Positions 36,152 through 44,996 of a stretch of DNA of 64,000 bases are shown here, in pieces (the first letter of the stretch is position 1; every line of letters starts with the position of its first letter). A program made the position numbers and the translations under genes. The DNA comes from an uncultured Alphaproteobacteria bacterium (GTDB lineage Bacteria; Pseudomonadota; Alphaproteobacteria; Rhodobacterales; Rhodobacteraceae): NCBI GenBank assembly GCA_902537235.1, contig CACBAO010000001.1, positions 124,001 to 188,000 on the forward strand. Direction: 5' to 3'. Under the pieces are notes generated by a model that was not told the origin of the DNA, did no database searches, and was given only the letters and a program-made list of their open reading frames with translations.

Positions 36152-37327
36152 TTATCTGTAAGCTACAGTTTCGTTTACTCCACTCTTAACTTCGATTTGA
36201 GCATAGTTTCCGGCGCTTTCACCGCCGCCAATTAACTCAACAGCAGAGGCTCCGACGTAATCAACGTCCTTTCCTTCGCTAATTAGTTTAAGAGCTTTTT
36301 TCAAATCGCCAGGAAATATTTTTTCGCCTGGAGCATTCGCGATATCCATAATTTTTCCCTTATAAGCTTGGCTGTCTGAAGACTTAGCAGCCTCCATTGC
36401 TAGTAGCATCAATGCAGCGGCATCATATGATTCCATTGCAAATGGGCCACTCTTGAAACCGGCAGCGGTTGCCATGTCACCAAATTTTGCGGCGCCTGGG
36501 CTATCTGTTCCAGGGACTGTGCCTATGGATCCGTTTAGACCAGAACCAATATCTTTAGGTAATGACTCTCCAATCATACCGTCTGGTAGAAAGAACAGAT
36601 CAAATGCTCCAGAGTCAAGAGAGGCCTGAATAATTCCCTTTCCCCCAGAGTTTAAATAACCAGCGACGATTAAAATATCTCCACCTGCTTGGGCAAGGGC
36701 GCCAACTTCAGCACTATAATCACCTTTATCATCCTCATGTGGAGCACTGATTGTTACTGTCCCTCCGGCTGCCTTATGATTTTCTTCAATACTTGCTGCT
36801 AAACCTTTTCCATAATCGTTATTTACATAAGAAATAGCTACTTTTTTCAAGCCTTTTTCCTTCAATATGTCGGCAACAACTTGACCTTGTCTAGCATCAG
36901 AAGGAGCGGTTCTGAAGAAAAGATTATTATCTTCTACAGTTGAAAGAGCAGGAGACGTCGCTGATGGTGATATCATGACAACACCATTGGCCATGGCTAC
37001 TTGCTGAAGAATAGCGGTTGTAACGCCTGAGCAGTCAGCTCCCATAATCCCATTGACTTTATCTGATGTAATTAATCTCTCTGCAGCAGCCGTGGCAGCT
37101 GAAGAATCTATGCAGGTAGAGTCGGCTCTAACCCCAGAAACTTTCCCCATAGAGAAATTTCCGGCTTTGTTTACTTCATCTATTGCTAGCTCAGCACCAG
37201 CTGCCATGTCTGGAGTGAGACTTTCAATAGGTCCCGTGAAACCTAGTATTATGCCCAATTTGACGTCAGAGAAAGACGCTGTATTTAAAAGACATAAAGC
37301 TAGGAGTGTTGCAAAAATTTTTTTCAT
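36152..37327 (-). CDS. livK: periplasmic substrate-binding protein of branched-chain-type ABC transporter
   Basis: 391 residues from the ATG at 37327, which follows GGGAGA and opens a signal peptide (MKKIFATLLALCLLNTASFS, then DVKLGIILGFTGP). A longer in-frame reading to 37615 is a non-conserved extension. LivK/Leu-Ile-Val-binding fold with type-I periplasmic halves; GVRADSTCIDSSAATAAAERLI and the DYGKGLA and YDAAALMLLAMEAA blocks are typical. Specificity cannot be read, and leucine is not implied: this class also binds amides, urea and betaine-like compounds. First gene of the operon. Confidence 0.93.
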   Translation of the reverse strand: MKKIFATLLALCLLNTASFSDVKLGIILGFTGPIESLTPDMAAGAELAIDEVNKAGNFSMGKVSGVRADSTCIDSSAATAAAERLITSDKVNGIMGADCSGVTTAILQQVAMANGVVMISPSATSPALSTVEDNNLFFRTAPSDARQGQVVADILKEKGLKKVAISYVNNDYGKGLAASIEENHKAAGGTVTISAPHEDDKGDYSAEVGALAQAGGDILIVAGYLNSGGKGIIQASLDSGAFDLFFLPDGMIGESLPKDIGSGLNGSIGTVPGTDSPGAAKFGDMATAAGFKSGPFAMESYDAAALMLLAMEAAKSSDSQAYKGKIMDIANAPGEKIFPGDLKKALKLISEGKDVDYVGASAVELIGGGESAGNYAQIEVKSGVNETVAYR

Positions 37328-37345
37328 TTCTTTCTCCCAAGTTTG

Positions 37346-37367
37346 TTCTTTTTTGCAAAAAAAAGAA
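37346..37367. repeat. inverted repeat in the livK leader
   Basis: TTCTTTTTT at 37346-37354 and AAAAAAGAA at 37359-37367, a 9-base A/T stem lying about 19-40 bases upstream of the livK start. It may fold in the leader RNA or be simple A/T tract symmetry. Confidence 0.3.
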
Positions 37368-37472
37368 TCTCTTTTCAAAAAATGAGTATAGGCAAAATGA
37401 TATGCTTTTAAAATAATAATTTTTAGTTGCTTTTCAGTGAAAAGTAAGAGACTCAAGTAACTGTAGTTAAGT

Positions 37473-38390
37473 TTGTTTAAGAAAGAGTTAATATTGATAG
37501 TTAAACCTACGATCAACATCAAAGGCGAATATTTTTTAGGGTTAATTGCTGGTATCTCAGTTGTTTTTATCTGGTCATTTTGGTTGGTAGTTACGAGATC
37601 TGGCGTTAGTTCCACTTTAACTATTTACGATTTTGCCGCATTTCGTTATGGGTTGTCGTCATTAATAGCATTACCTATTGTAATATATTTTAAACCCTGG
37701 CAAACCATGAGTTTTCTTAGGGTCATAGTAATCACTTTTTTACTTGGACCAATTTATATTCTTTGCGTTTTTAGTGGGTTTATTTACGCGCCAGCGTCTC
37801 ACGGAGGTATATTTATGAACGGACTCATGCCGTTCTTCACCTTGATATTTGGATTTTTTCTTCTGAAACAAAAAATATTCTCTCAACAAATGTTTGGAGC
37901 GGCAACAATTTTGCTCGGAGCTTGTCTAGCTGTTTATGATGGATTAGAACTAAATTTTTCAAACACCTGGATTGGAGATATATTTTTTATCATAGGAGCA
38001 ATATTTTTTTCTATTTACGTTGTTTTAAGTAGGTTGTGGAATGTTACAATGACCCAATTGCTTTTATGTGGATCGGTGATAAATGCAATCTTGTACCTCC
38101 CTATTTACTTCATATTTCTTCCTAAAGGTTTGGTAGAAGTACCAAACGAAATTTTAGTGTTACAAATGATATATCAGGGTTTTGTTCCTAATCTTATAGG
38201 AATATTTTTTATAACTTATGCCTCACAAAAAATTGGATCTGCCTCAATATCAGCTATATTATCCTCTGTTCCACCAATTGGGTCAGTTTTAGGGTTACTG
38301 ATACTCGGCGAACTTTTAGGACTTTCTGGATGGTTGAGCCTATTTATGATTACACCTGGAATACTACTAATTGTCTTAAAAAGAGAATAA
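37473..38390 (+). CDS. DMT-superfamily (EamA) transporter, second copy
   Basis: Up to 305 residues with about ten membrane segments in two EamA repeats; GLIAGISVVFIWSFWLVVTR is the first segment, and APASHGGIFMNGLMPFFTLIFGFFLLKQ the fourth to fifth. No ATG is available before the first segment; TTG at 37473 or TTG at 37494 (with AAAGAG upstream) must be used. Likely a metabolite exporter; substrate unknown. Divergent from livK, and 29 bases before the OYE-type gene. Confidence 0.8.
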   Translation: MFKKELILIVKPTINIKGEYFLGLIAGISVVFIWSFWLVVTRSGVSSTLTIYDFAAFRYGLSSLIALPIVIYFKPWQTMSFLRVIVITFLLGPIYILCVFSGFIYAPASHGGIFMNGLMPFFTLIFGFFLLKQKIFSQQMFGAATILLGACLAVYDGLELNFSNTWIGDIFFIIGAIFFSIYVVLSRLWNVTMTQLLLCGSVINAILYLPIYFIFLPKGLVEVPNEILVLQMIYQGFVPNLIGIFFITYASQKIGSASISAILSSVPPIGSVLGLLILGELLGLSGWLSLFMITPGILLIVLKRE

Positions 38391-38419
38391 ATTATTTGAT
38401 ACAAAGATAAGGAGAGCAA

Positions 38420-39553
38420 ATGCTTTTTGAAAATTTAAAGATACGTGATGTAAACCTCAAAAATCGTGTAGTTGTGTCTCCAATGTGCCAATATTCGGCT
38501 AAAAACGGTTACATTCAAACGCACCATAAAACTCATTACGGCCAACTCGCTATGGGTGGAGCGGGGCTCATTTTTCTTGAAGCTACAGGTGTTACTGCTC
38601 AAGGACGAATAACTAATGGGTGCTTAGGTATTTGGGATGACAGGCAAATAAAAGGATTGAGAGAAATTACTCAATCAATTAAGGTATTAGGGTCAATTCC
38701 AGCTATCCAATTAGGTCATGCAGGACAAAAAGCGAGCATGCAAAGACCGTGGCACGGTAACGGTCCGCAAACAACGATCGACACTGATAGAGGTGATATT
38801 TTATGGGAACCAATTGCGCCTATGGATCGGCCTTTAGATGAGGGTTGGTTAAAGCCAAGAAAAATGGAAAGAAAAGAGTTGGATGAAGTTAGAGATGCAT
38901 TTGTAAAGGCATCTCAGAGGTCGATAGAGGCAGGGTTTGAAGTTATAGAAATTCATATGGCACATGGATACCTTCTTCATAGCTTTCTGTCTCCATTATC
39001 TAATTCAAGAAGTGATGAGTATGGTGGCTCAATAGAGAACAGAATGCGTTTCCCTTTGGAAGTGGTTAAAAAAGTTAGAGAAACGATAGGAGAAAAAGTT
39101 CCTCTTTTCGTTCGAATATCTGCTGAAGATGGATTAGATGGAGGATGGACTATAGAAGATAGCATTAATTTTTGCCATATTTTAAAGGAACAGGGAGTAG
39201 ATGTTGTCGACTGCTCTTCAGGTGGCAATTCCTCTAAAGGGGCTACCGCTTCTGGCCAAAAAAGAAAGTCTGGTTTTCAAGTTCCCTTTGCAGCAAAAAT
39301 TAAGAAAGAGGTAGGTATTAAGACACAAGCTGTGGGGCTGATTAGAACTTTTGATTTTGCAAATACCATCTTACAAGAAGAAAAAGCAGATTTGATCGCT
39401 TTGGGAAGACAGCATCTGTTTAATCCGTTTTGGACAAATCAGGCAAGAGAAATTGCAAATCAAAACAAGGATTTCAAGGAATGGCCACAGCAGTATCGCT
39501 GGTGGTTAAGTAAGTGGAAGTCTGCATTGAGCGACATCAATGAGAAGCCCTAA
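38420..39553 (+). CDS. NADH:flavin oxidoreductase, Old Yellow Enzyme family (YqjM/NamA-like)
   Basis: 377-residue FMN TIM barrel. VVSPMCQYSAKNG (Cys of the YqjM subclass), AIQLGHAGQKAS, EIHMAHGYLLHSFLSPLSNSRSDEYGGS with the substrate-binding His pair region, VRISAEDG and GRQHLFNPFW are diagnostic. Reduces activated C=C bonds with NAD(P)H; the natural substrate is unknown. Strong AAGGAGA start. Followed 3 bases later by the malonyl-CoA synthetase gene. Confidence 0.92.
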   Translation: MLFENLKIRDVNLKNRVVVSPMCQYSAKNGYIQTHHKTHYGQLAMGGAGLIFLEATGVTAQGRITNGCLGIWDDRQIKGLREITQSIKVLGSIPAIQLGHAGQKASMQRPWHGNGPQTTIDTDRGDILWEPIAPMDRPLDEGWLKPRKMERKELDEVRDAFVKASQRSIEAGFEVIEIHMAHGYLLHSFLSPLSNSRSDEYGGSIENRMRFPLEVVKKVRETIGEKVPLFVRISAEDGLDGGWTIEDSINFCHILKEQGVDVVDCSSGGNSSKGATASGQKRKSGFQVPFAAKIKKEVGIKTQAVGLIRTFDFANTILQEEKADLIALGRQHLFNPFWTNQAREIANQNKDFKEWPQQYRWWLSKWKSALSDINEKP

Positions 39554-39556
39554 TCA

Positions 39557-41080
39557 ATGAACCCGCTATTCGATCAGTTGTTTGCGAAGAACCAAGATTC
39601 AAAAATTTTTCTAAGTTTTTTTGACCTGGATAAGACACTTACATATGATAAATTTCTTAATGAGATAAAGTGTACGGCAAATTGTCTAAAGAAATGTGGC
39701 TTGGAAAAGGGGGATTGTTTAGTTCTTCAAATAGAAAAATCTCATCACGTTTTTACAATTTACGGTGCCTGTGTTCAACTAGGTATAATATTTATACCTT
39801 TAAATACGAGCTATACGGGGTTTGAAGTTGAATATTTCCTGAATGATAGCGAATGTAAAATTTTTATAACCACTTCAAAAATGCTGAAGGAATTGGGTTC
39901 ATTAGAAAAAAAAAGAAGCTTCAATATAGAAACAATAGATGCTGATTACAAAGGAAGTTTTTTTTCAAAATTCAATGAAAATGAACCTCTAGATTTCATT
40001 GAAGGACTAGATGAAAATGATACAGCAGCAATTCTTTACACTTCAGGAACGACTGGTCAATCGAAGGGTGCCATGCTTTCTCAAAAAAACTTGCTTTCAA
40101 ACGCCCTAACTCTTTCAAAGGCGTGGGAGTTTACTGCTTCGGATATATTGTTGCATGCCCTACCAATTTACCATACACACGGTCTATTTGTAGCAACAAA
40201 CATCGCCTTAATCTCAGGAAGTCAAATCCGATTTCTCAAAAAATTTGATGTAGATGATATCATATTAAATCTTCCATCTACAACTGTGATGATGGGAGTT
40301 CCAACTTTCTACACTAGGTTGCTGGAAAATAATAAATTGAACAAAGAGATAACTAAAAATATGCGCCTTTTTATTTCTGGAAGTGCTCCACTATTGGAAG
40401 ACACTCACAAGAAGTTTAATGATCTCACAGGGCATAATATTTTAGAACGTTACGGAATGACAGAAACAAATATGATAACTTCAAATCCCTACACTGGAGA
40501 TAGGAAAGCTGGTACTGTTGGGGTTGTTTTAGAAGATGTAGAAATCAGAGTAGTCGCCGTTGAGAATAAAAAAGAGGTTTTAAAAAATGGAGAAATAGGT
40601 GTTATAGAGGTTAAGGGCCCCAATGTTTTCAAAGGTTATTGGAAACAACCCGAAAAAACAAAAAGCGAATTTAGAGAGGATGGCTTTTTTATTACTGGTG
40701 ATATGGGATACCTGGATCAAGATCAATACCTCACAATTGTGGGTCGAAATAAGGACCTTATAATCACGGGAGGTTTAAACGTTTACCCAAAAGAAATCGA
40801 GACAATTATTGACACACATAGCGATGTTGAAGAGTCTGCGGTGGTTGGAGTTTTGCATCCAGATTTTGGCGAGGGTATAATAGCGATAATAGTTGAGAAA
40901 AGCGGGCAGACTGTTAATCTTCAAAGCCTCAAGGAGACCCTTAGAAAAAACATTGCTGGTTTTAAATTACCAAAAAAATTTCATATTATTAAAGAATTAC
41001 CAAGAAACTCAATGGGAAAAGTGCAGAAAAATATTCTGAGGGATACATACAAAGATGAATTCAGGGAAACCAATAAGTAA
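39557..41080 (+). CDS. matB: malonyl-CoA synthetase-like acyl-CoA ligase
   Basis: 507-residue ANL-family ligase forming an acyl-CoA from a carboxylate, ATP and CoA. P-loop LYTSGTTGQSKGAMLSQ, HALPIYHTHGLFVATN (a hallmark of malonate-activating MatB), ERYGMTETNM, GFFITGDMGYLDQD and the C-terminal catalytic Lys in NSMGKVQKN. Malonate is the best guess; a related dicarboxylate is possible. Three bases after the OYE gene and overlapping the next gene by 26 bases. Confidence 0.87.
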   Translation: MNPLFDQLFAKNQDSKIFLSFFDLDKTLTYDKFLNEIKCTANCLKKCGLEKGDCLVLQIEKSHHVFTIYGACVQLGIIFIPLNTSYTGFEVEYFLNDSECKIFITTSKMLKELGSLEKKRSFNIETIDADYKGSFFSKFNENEPLDFIEGLDENDTAAILYTSGTTGQSKGAMLSQKNLLSNALTLSKAWEFTASDILLHALPIYHTHGLFVATNIALISGSQIRFLKKFDVDDIILNLPSTTVMMGVPTFYTRLLENNKLNKEITKNMRLFISGSAPLLEDTHKKFNDLTGHNILERYGMTETNMITSNPYTGDRKAGTVGVVLEDVEIRVVAVENKKEVLKNGEIGVIEVKGPNVFKGYWKQPEKTKSEFREDGFFITGDMGYLDQDQYLTIVGRNKDLIITGGLNVYPKEIETIIDTHSDVEESAVVGVLHPDFGEGIIAIIVEKSGQTVNLQSLKETLRKNIAGFKLPKKFHIIKELPRNSMGKVQKNILRDTYKDEFRETNK

Positions 41081-41726
41081 ATTAGAAATAATAAAGCAGC
41101 ATATCGCAGCACAGGAAATTGAGGCAGGCCGAAAAAAAGGTTCTGTTAAACTAATTGCTGTGTCCAAAACAAAACCTATGGATCAAATAAAGTCCATTTT
41201 AGATGAGGGCCAAATTCACTTTGGCGAAAATAAGGTCCAGGAGGCTTTGTTAAAGTGGCAGGAAATTAAGAGCGAAAATAAGGATGTTGAGTTACATCTT
41301 TTAGGTCGCCTACAGACCAACAAAGTTAAAAAAGTGTTCGGCCTATTTGACTATATACATAGTTTAGATAGAAACTCTCTAGCTGAAAAGATATCAGATG
41401 AAGTACAAAAGAAAGGATTCTGCCCAAAAATTTTTATTCAGGTTAATACAGGTTTAGAGCAACAAAAATCTGGTATAGAGCCTGAAAAACTACCTGAATT
41501 TTTGAGTGAAATTCGAAAGAACATGGGGTTGAATATTGTAGGTCTTATGTGTATCCCACCTTTTAATGAAGCACCTGAAAAACATTTTAAGTTTCTGAAA
41601 AATTTAGCTGATAAAAATGGTCTTCCAGAGTTATCAATGGGTATGAGTTCAGATTACCTAACAGCAATAAATTTTGGTGCAACATTTGTACGAGTTGGCA
41701 CAGCCATTTTTGGTTTAAGGGAATGA
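41055..41726 (+). CDS. YggS/PROSC family pyridoxal-phosphate homeostasis protein
   Basis: 223-residue PLP-binding TIM barrel without known catalysis, which buffers vitamin B6. The PLP Lys lies in LIAVSKTKP (~residues 33-41); FGENKVQEALLKW, LHLLGRLQTNKVKK, SLDRNSLAEKI, VNTGLEQQKSG, MGLNIVGLMCIPP, LSMGMSSDYLTAI and VRVGTAIFG complete the family pattern. Start lies inside the end of matB, so translation is probably coupled. Convergent with ribA. Confidence 0.95.
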   Translation: MNSGKPISKLEIIKQHIAAQEIEAGRKKGSVKLIAVSKTKPMDQIKSILDEGQIHFGENKVQEALLKWQEIKSENKDVELHLLGRLQTNKVKKVFGLFDYIHSLDRNSLAEKISDEVQKKGFCPKIFIQVNTGLEQQKSGIEPEKLPEFLSEIRKNMGLNIVGLMCIPPFNEAPEKHFKFLKNLADKNGLPELSMGMSSDYLTAINFGATFVRVGTAIFGLRE

Positions 41727-41728
41727 GT

Positions 41729-42823
41729 TCAAAGAATGTGACCACTTTTTTCGGCTTTTGTTCTCAAGTAGTCTTTATTATTAGGATTTGTATTTGCTAT
41801 TAAAGGTACTCTTTCTTTCACCGTGATTCCATTTTTAGTTAAATATTCAATTTTTTTTGGATTGTTGGTCATCAACTTTATTTCAATAACATCTAGAGAT
41901 TTTAAAATTTTTGCGGCAATCTCTAGATCTCTTTCATCATCTTCAAAACCAAGCCTATGATTTGCTTCAACGGTATCAAAACCAATATTTTGGAGATGGT
42001 AAGCTCTCATTTTGTTTGCTAAACCAATTCCCCTTCCTTCCTGGTTTAAGTATAACAAAATTCCATTTCCTTCATCTTTCATTTTTGATATTGAAACACT
42101 CAATTGTTCCCCACAATCACATTTTTCTGAACCAAGTAAATCACCTGTAAAACAAGCTGAATGTACGCGAGTTAAAGCAGGTTGACCTGTGTTAGGATTT
42201 CCAAATACTATCGCATAGTGTTCTGTTAGATCTGTTATTTCTCTGAATACGGTTAAACTTACATTTTTGTATCCTTTTATTGGTAATTGGGCTGTGCTTA
42301 AAGTTGGCAAAAAATTTTCGTTATCATTTTTAAATTCCAAATCCCCAATATCAGCTTCAGATATCTGAGAAGATACTAATTCTTCTTTTATGCCTTCTGA
42401 TATTTTTATGAGTATCGACGCTGGTAAAAGTCTTGCTTTCTTACAGAGAGATATTGATACAAAAGCGATTTCGAAGTTACCTTCCCTCTCACTATAAAAT
42501 GGTCCCTTGAATGGGTAATCGAGATCTCTTGATGGATCAGCAATAGCTTGGAGAATGTTTATATCGACTTGGTCTTCTGTCGAAAGTCTAGTAACCGATT
42601 CATTATATATCCTGGCTTTTAATACCTTTGCTCTTCTATTTGTTATAGCTATCTCAAATTTTATGTTTTTTGTAATCTGATTGATCTTTTCTAGTTTCTC
42701 TGAATATAATGTTTCTATAGCGGCTACTAAAATAGACTGCTCTGAATCATATAAAATAATTGGTAGCCCTAATCGTAAATCTGATATTAATCTAGAGGTT
42801 ATTTCGGATGAGCTTAAAAACAT
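41729..42823 (-). CDS. ribA: GTP cyclohydrolase II
   Basis: Opens the GTP ring in the first step of riboflavin synthesis. 364 residues: the catalytic domain is ~165-360 with RVHSACFTGDLLGSEKCDCGEQL holding the three zinc Cys, YLNQEGRGIGLANK and LMTNNPKK. The N-terminal ~150 residues are a degenerate RibB-like or lineage-specific extension also found in other alphaproteobacterial RibA; DHBP synthase residues are not recognisable there. Not within a rib operon. Confidence 0.93.
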   Translation of the reverse strand: MFLSSSEITSRLISDLRLGLPIILYDSEQSILVAAIETLYSEKLEKINQITKNIKFEIAITNRRAKVLKARIYNESVTRLSTEDQVDINILQAIADPSRDLDYPFKGPFYSEREGNFEIAFVSISLCKKARLLPASILIKISEGIKEELVSSQISEADIGDLEFKNDNENFLPTLSTAQLPIKGYKNVSLTVFREITDLTEHYAIVFGNPNTGQPALTRVHSACFTGDLLGSEKCDCGEQLSVSISKMKDEGNGILLYLNQEGRGIGLANKMRAYHLQNIGFDTVEANHRLGFEDDERDLEIAAKILKSLDVIEIKLMTNNPKKIEYLTKNGITVKERVPLIANTNPNNKDYLRTKAEKSGHIL

Positions 42824-42902
42824 CTTTATTGTTTCAAATAGTTTAGAATTTTAAATTTCATGTTAAATTGATGCTAAGTAAATTTTTATTGAATGTATAT
42901 CC

Positions 42903-42908
42903 TATAAT
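42903..42908 (+). promoter_or_regulatory. candidate -10 box for the OmpR-type regulator gene
   Basis: TATAAT 25 bases before the ATG at 42933 in the divergent ribA/regulator gap. No convincing -35 element at standard distance. Confidence 0.3.
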
Positions 42909-42932
42909 TATTATTAGCTTAAGGTTAAAAGT

Positions 42933-43607
42933 ATGAGATTGGCTATTATAACATCAAATAATTTTTTTAGAGAAAGCTTGAAGAGCTTATTGGAAAATTA
43001 CAATTTCGAAAACAATATATCCATAACTTTAATAGATTTTAGTTTGGATAATATTGAGGAGCTTGATGTAATAGTAAGTGATTATAAATTTGAGAAAATA
43101 GAAAATTTGTTAAAAAAAACCAATTTAAAAAAAAATCAATTTCAAGGGATAGAAATAATATTAATTAGCGAAAAAGAATTCGAATTGCCTTCAAAGAATA
43201 ATTTTTATATACAGCAACCATTTCGATTTATTGAGTTTGTTGAAGTGTTATATACAATAGTTGAAAGGTTGAAAAAAAAGAAAAAGGACAAAAAACTTTT
43301 GGGGTACCTAAGTTTTATAATCCCCGATAGAAAATTAATTTACAAAGATAAAACGTTCGTTGAATTAACAGAAAAAGAAGGCGATATAATAATGTTGTTA
43401 TTTAATTCTTTTGATAGAGGAATAACCAAAGAGGAGGTTATGTCGCAAGTATGGATGTTGAGTCCAAATATAGAGACGCACACTTTTGAAACACACCTTT
43501 TTAGACTAAGAAAAAAAATAAGAGAAAATCTTTATCTCGGAAATTTAATAATGAATAAAGAAGGTAGATATTATTTGAATCATGAACTTATAGGACAGAA
43601 AAATTGA
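42933..43607 (+). CDS. OmpR/PhoB-type DNA-binding regulator with degenerate receiver
   Basis: 224 residues. The C-terminal half (~125-218) is a winged-helix DNA-binding domain (FVELTEKEGDIIMLLFN, TKEEVMSQVW, HTFETHLFRLRKKI). The N-terminal half has receiver-like strands and an Asp50 at the phosphorylation position, but the acidic pair at the first strand end is Ser8-Asn9 and the conserved KPF Lys is Gln95 (QPF). Very Lys- and Asn-rich with A-runs (linker ERLKKKKKDKK). No kinase is adjacent. Probably acts without canonical phosphorylation. Its stop overlaps the xthA TTG start. Confidence 0.85.
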   Translation: MRLAIITSNNFFRESLKSLLENYNFENNISITLIDFSLDNIEELDVIVSDYKFEKIENLLKKTNLKKNQFQGIEIILISEKEFELPSKNNFYIQQPFRFIEFVEVLYTIVERLKKKKKDKKLLGYLSFIIPDRKLIYKDKTFVELTEKEGDIIMLLFNSFDRGITKEEVMSQVWMLSPNIETHTFETHLFRLRKKIRENLYLGNLIMNKEGRYYLNHELIGQKN

Positions 43608-44389
43608 AACCACTTGCAATCGCTTCATGGAATATAAATTCCGTGAGACTGAGAGTTGAATTAGTCTCAAGATTCCTAAAGCTTGCCAACCCAGATATAA
43701 TGTGTCTTCAAGAAACAAAGTGTATTGACGAAAAACTTCCTTTAGAAAGCTTTAAAAAGTTAGGATATAAATTCGCTGCTTTTAGGGGAGAGAAATCATA
43801 TAATGGTGTTTTGATCCTATCAAAAAAAAAAATAGTAAACGTGGAGAAATTTAATTTTTGTGGCAAAGACGACGCTCGGCACATTGGGATTGAACTTGAA
43901 GACGGTATAAAGGTTCACAACCTCTATATTCCAGCTGGAGGAGATTTGCCTGATACAAAATTGAATCCAAAGTTTGAGCATAAAATTAATTTTCTCTCGG
44001 AAATTAAGGATAAATATTTTAAAGGTGAAAAAAAGAAAACAATAATTTTAGGAGATTTCAATATAGCTCCTTTGCCAGATGATGTTTGGAACCACAAAGC
44101 TCTTCTAAACGTAGTTTCTCACACAAAAATAGAAACAGATCTTTTATCAGAGATAAAAAAAAATGGAAAATGGCTTGATGCATTTCGAGAAATAATACCA
44201 TCTGGAAAATTATACAGTTGGTGGTCATATAGAGCGCGCGATTGGGAGGTTTCAAATCGTGGAAGACGTTTAGATCATATATGGGCAAGTCAAGATCTAA
44301 AATCTAAATTGAGTAGAGCCGAAATTTTTTCAGAAGCTAGAGGCTGGGAAAGACCATCCGACCACGTTCCTATACTAGCTATCTTTTAA
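43604..44389 (+). CDS. xthA: exodeoxyribonuclease III
   Basis: 261-residue AP endonuclease / 3'-phosphatase for base-excision repair. SWNINSVRLR, CLQETKC (catalytic Glu), GDFNIAP, WWSYRARDWEVSNRGRRLDHIWAS and SDHVPILA are all present. The start is TTG at 43604 within TTGA that also ends the regulator gene, giving translational coupling. Its last 11 bases overlap the end of convergent lolA. Confidence 0.95.
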   Translation: MKPLAIASWNINSVRLRVELVSRFLKLANPDIMCLQETKCIDEKLPLESFKKLGYKFAAFRGEKSYNGVLILSKKKIVNVEKFNFCGKDDARHIGIELEDGIKVHNLYIPAGGDLPDTKLNPKFEHKINFLSEIKDKYFKGEKKKTIILGDFNIAPLPDDVWNHKALLNVVSHTKIETDLLSEIKKNGKWLDAFREIIPSGKLYSWWSYRARDWEVSNRGRRLDHIWASQDLKSKLSRAEIFSEARGWERPSDHVPILAIF

Positions 44390-44996
44390 TTCTCTCATAG
44401 TCTCTATCAGTTTTAAAAATTTCATTCGACATATAATTATTTTTCTGAATATTTTCCAGCGTGACCTTTATTGTTTCTCCAATTTGATTTTTGAACTCCC
44501 ATCCGAGTAGTGATAAAGGGTTTTTATTAAATTTGATCCTAAGATGATATTGAGGATCGTAAACATTTAAAAAAAGAAAGTCATCTAATTCAAAAACCTC
44601 GCCATTTTCACCTATTAATGAGCTCAAATCATTTCTAATCAAGAAACCTAGAGGAGTGGAAGACAACGGATATGTCAAAGGACCACTACCGTTGTTTTCA
44701 GGATCAAATATCAACACGGCCTTTTGTTTTGAAACAATTTGTAAGTTATTCGGGGGATCATAAGAAAAGCGAATTTTCCCAGGTTTTTTTAAAAACAAAG
44801 CGCCTGTCACAATGTCTCCCAGATTATTAGTTTGAGAGAAGTCTGCTTGAAGCGTCCTAATGTCTCCTAGATAATCCTCAACTAGTTTTAGGGTTTTGTT
44901 TTTAGGAATCGCGACATTAGTTGAAAAAGTCAAAATAAGAAAGATGCTTAAAATTGTTTTAAGAAACTTTTTTTTTATCTTAATTAAATACATCAT
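44379..44996 (-). CDS. lolA: outer-membrane lipoprotein carrier protein LolA
   Basis: 205-residue periplasmic chaperone that ferries lipoproteins to the outer membrane. An N-terminal signal (IKKKFLKTILSIFLILTFSTNVA) is followed by YLGDIRTLQADFSQTN, LFLKKPGKIRFSYDPP and LIFDPENNGSGPLTYPLSSTPLGFLI, all LolA hallmarks. The ATG overlaps the ftsK stop as ATGA, so lolA is translated with ftsK. The conserved alphaproteobacterial arrangement ftsK-lolA with convergent xthA is kept. Confidence 0.93.
   Translation of the reverse strand: MMYLIKIKKKFLKTILSIFLILTFSTNVAIPKNKTLKLVEDYLGDIRTLQADFSQTNNLGDIVTGALFLKKPGKIRFSYDPPNNLQIVSKQKAVLIFDPENNGSGPLTYPLSSTPLGFLIRNDLSSLIGENGEVFELDDFLFLNVYDPQYHLRIKFNKNPLSLLGWEFKNQIGETIKVTLENIQKNNYMSNEIFKTDRDYERIKR

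Noticed and set aside
36152-37615. Longer livK reading starting at 37615
   Set aside because: The signal peptide and GGGAGA ribosome site both point to ATG 37327; the extension is A/T-rich, non-conserved and crosses the divergent transporter start.
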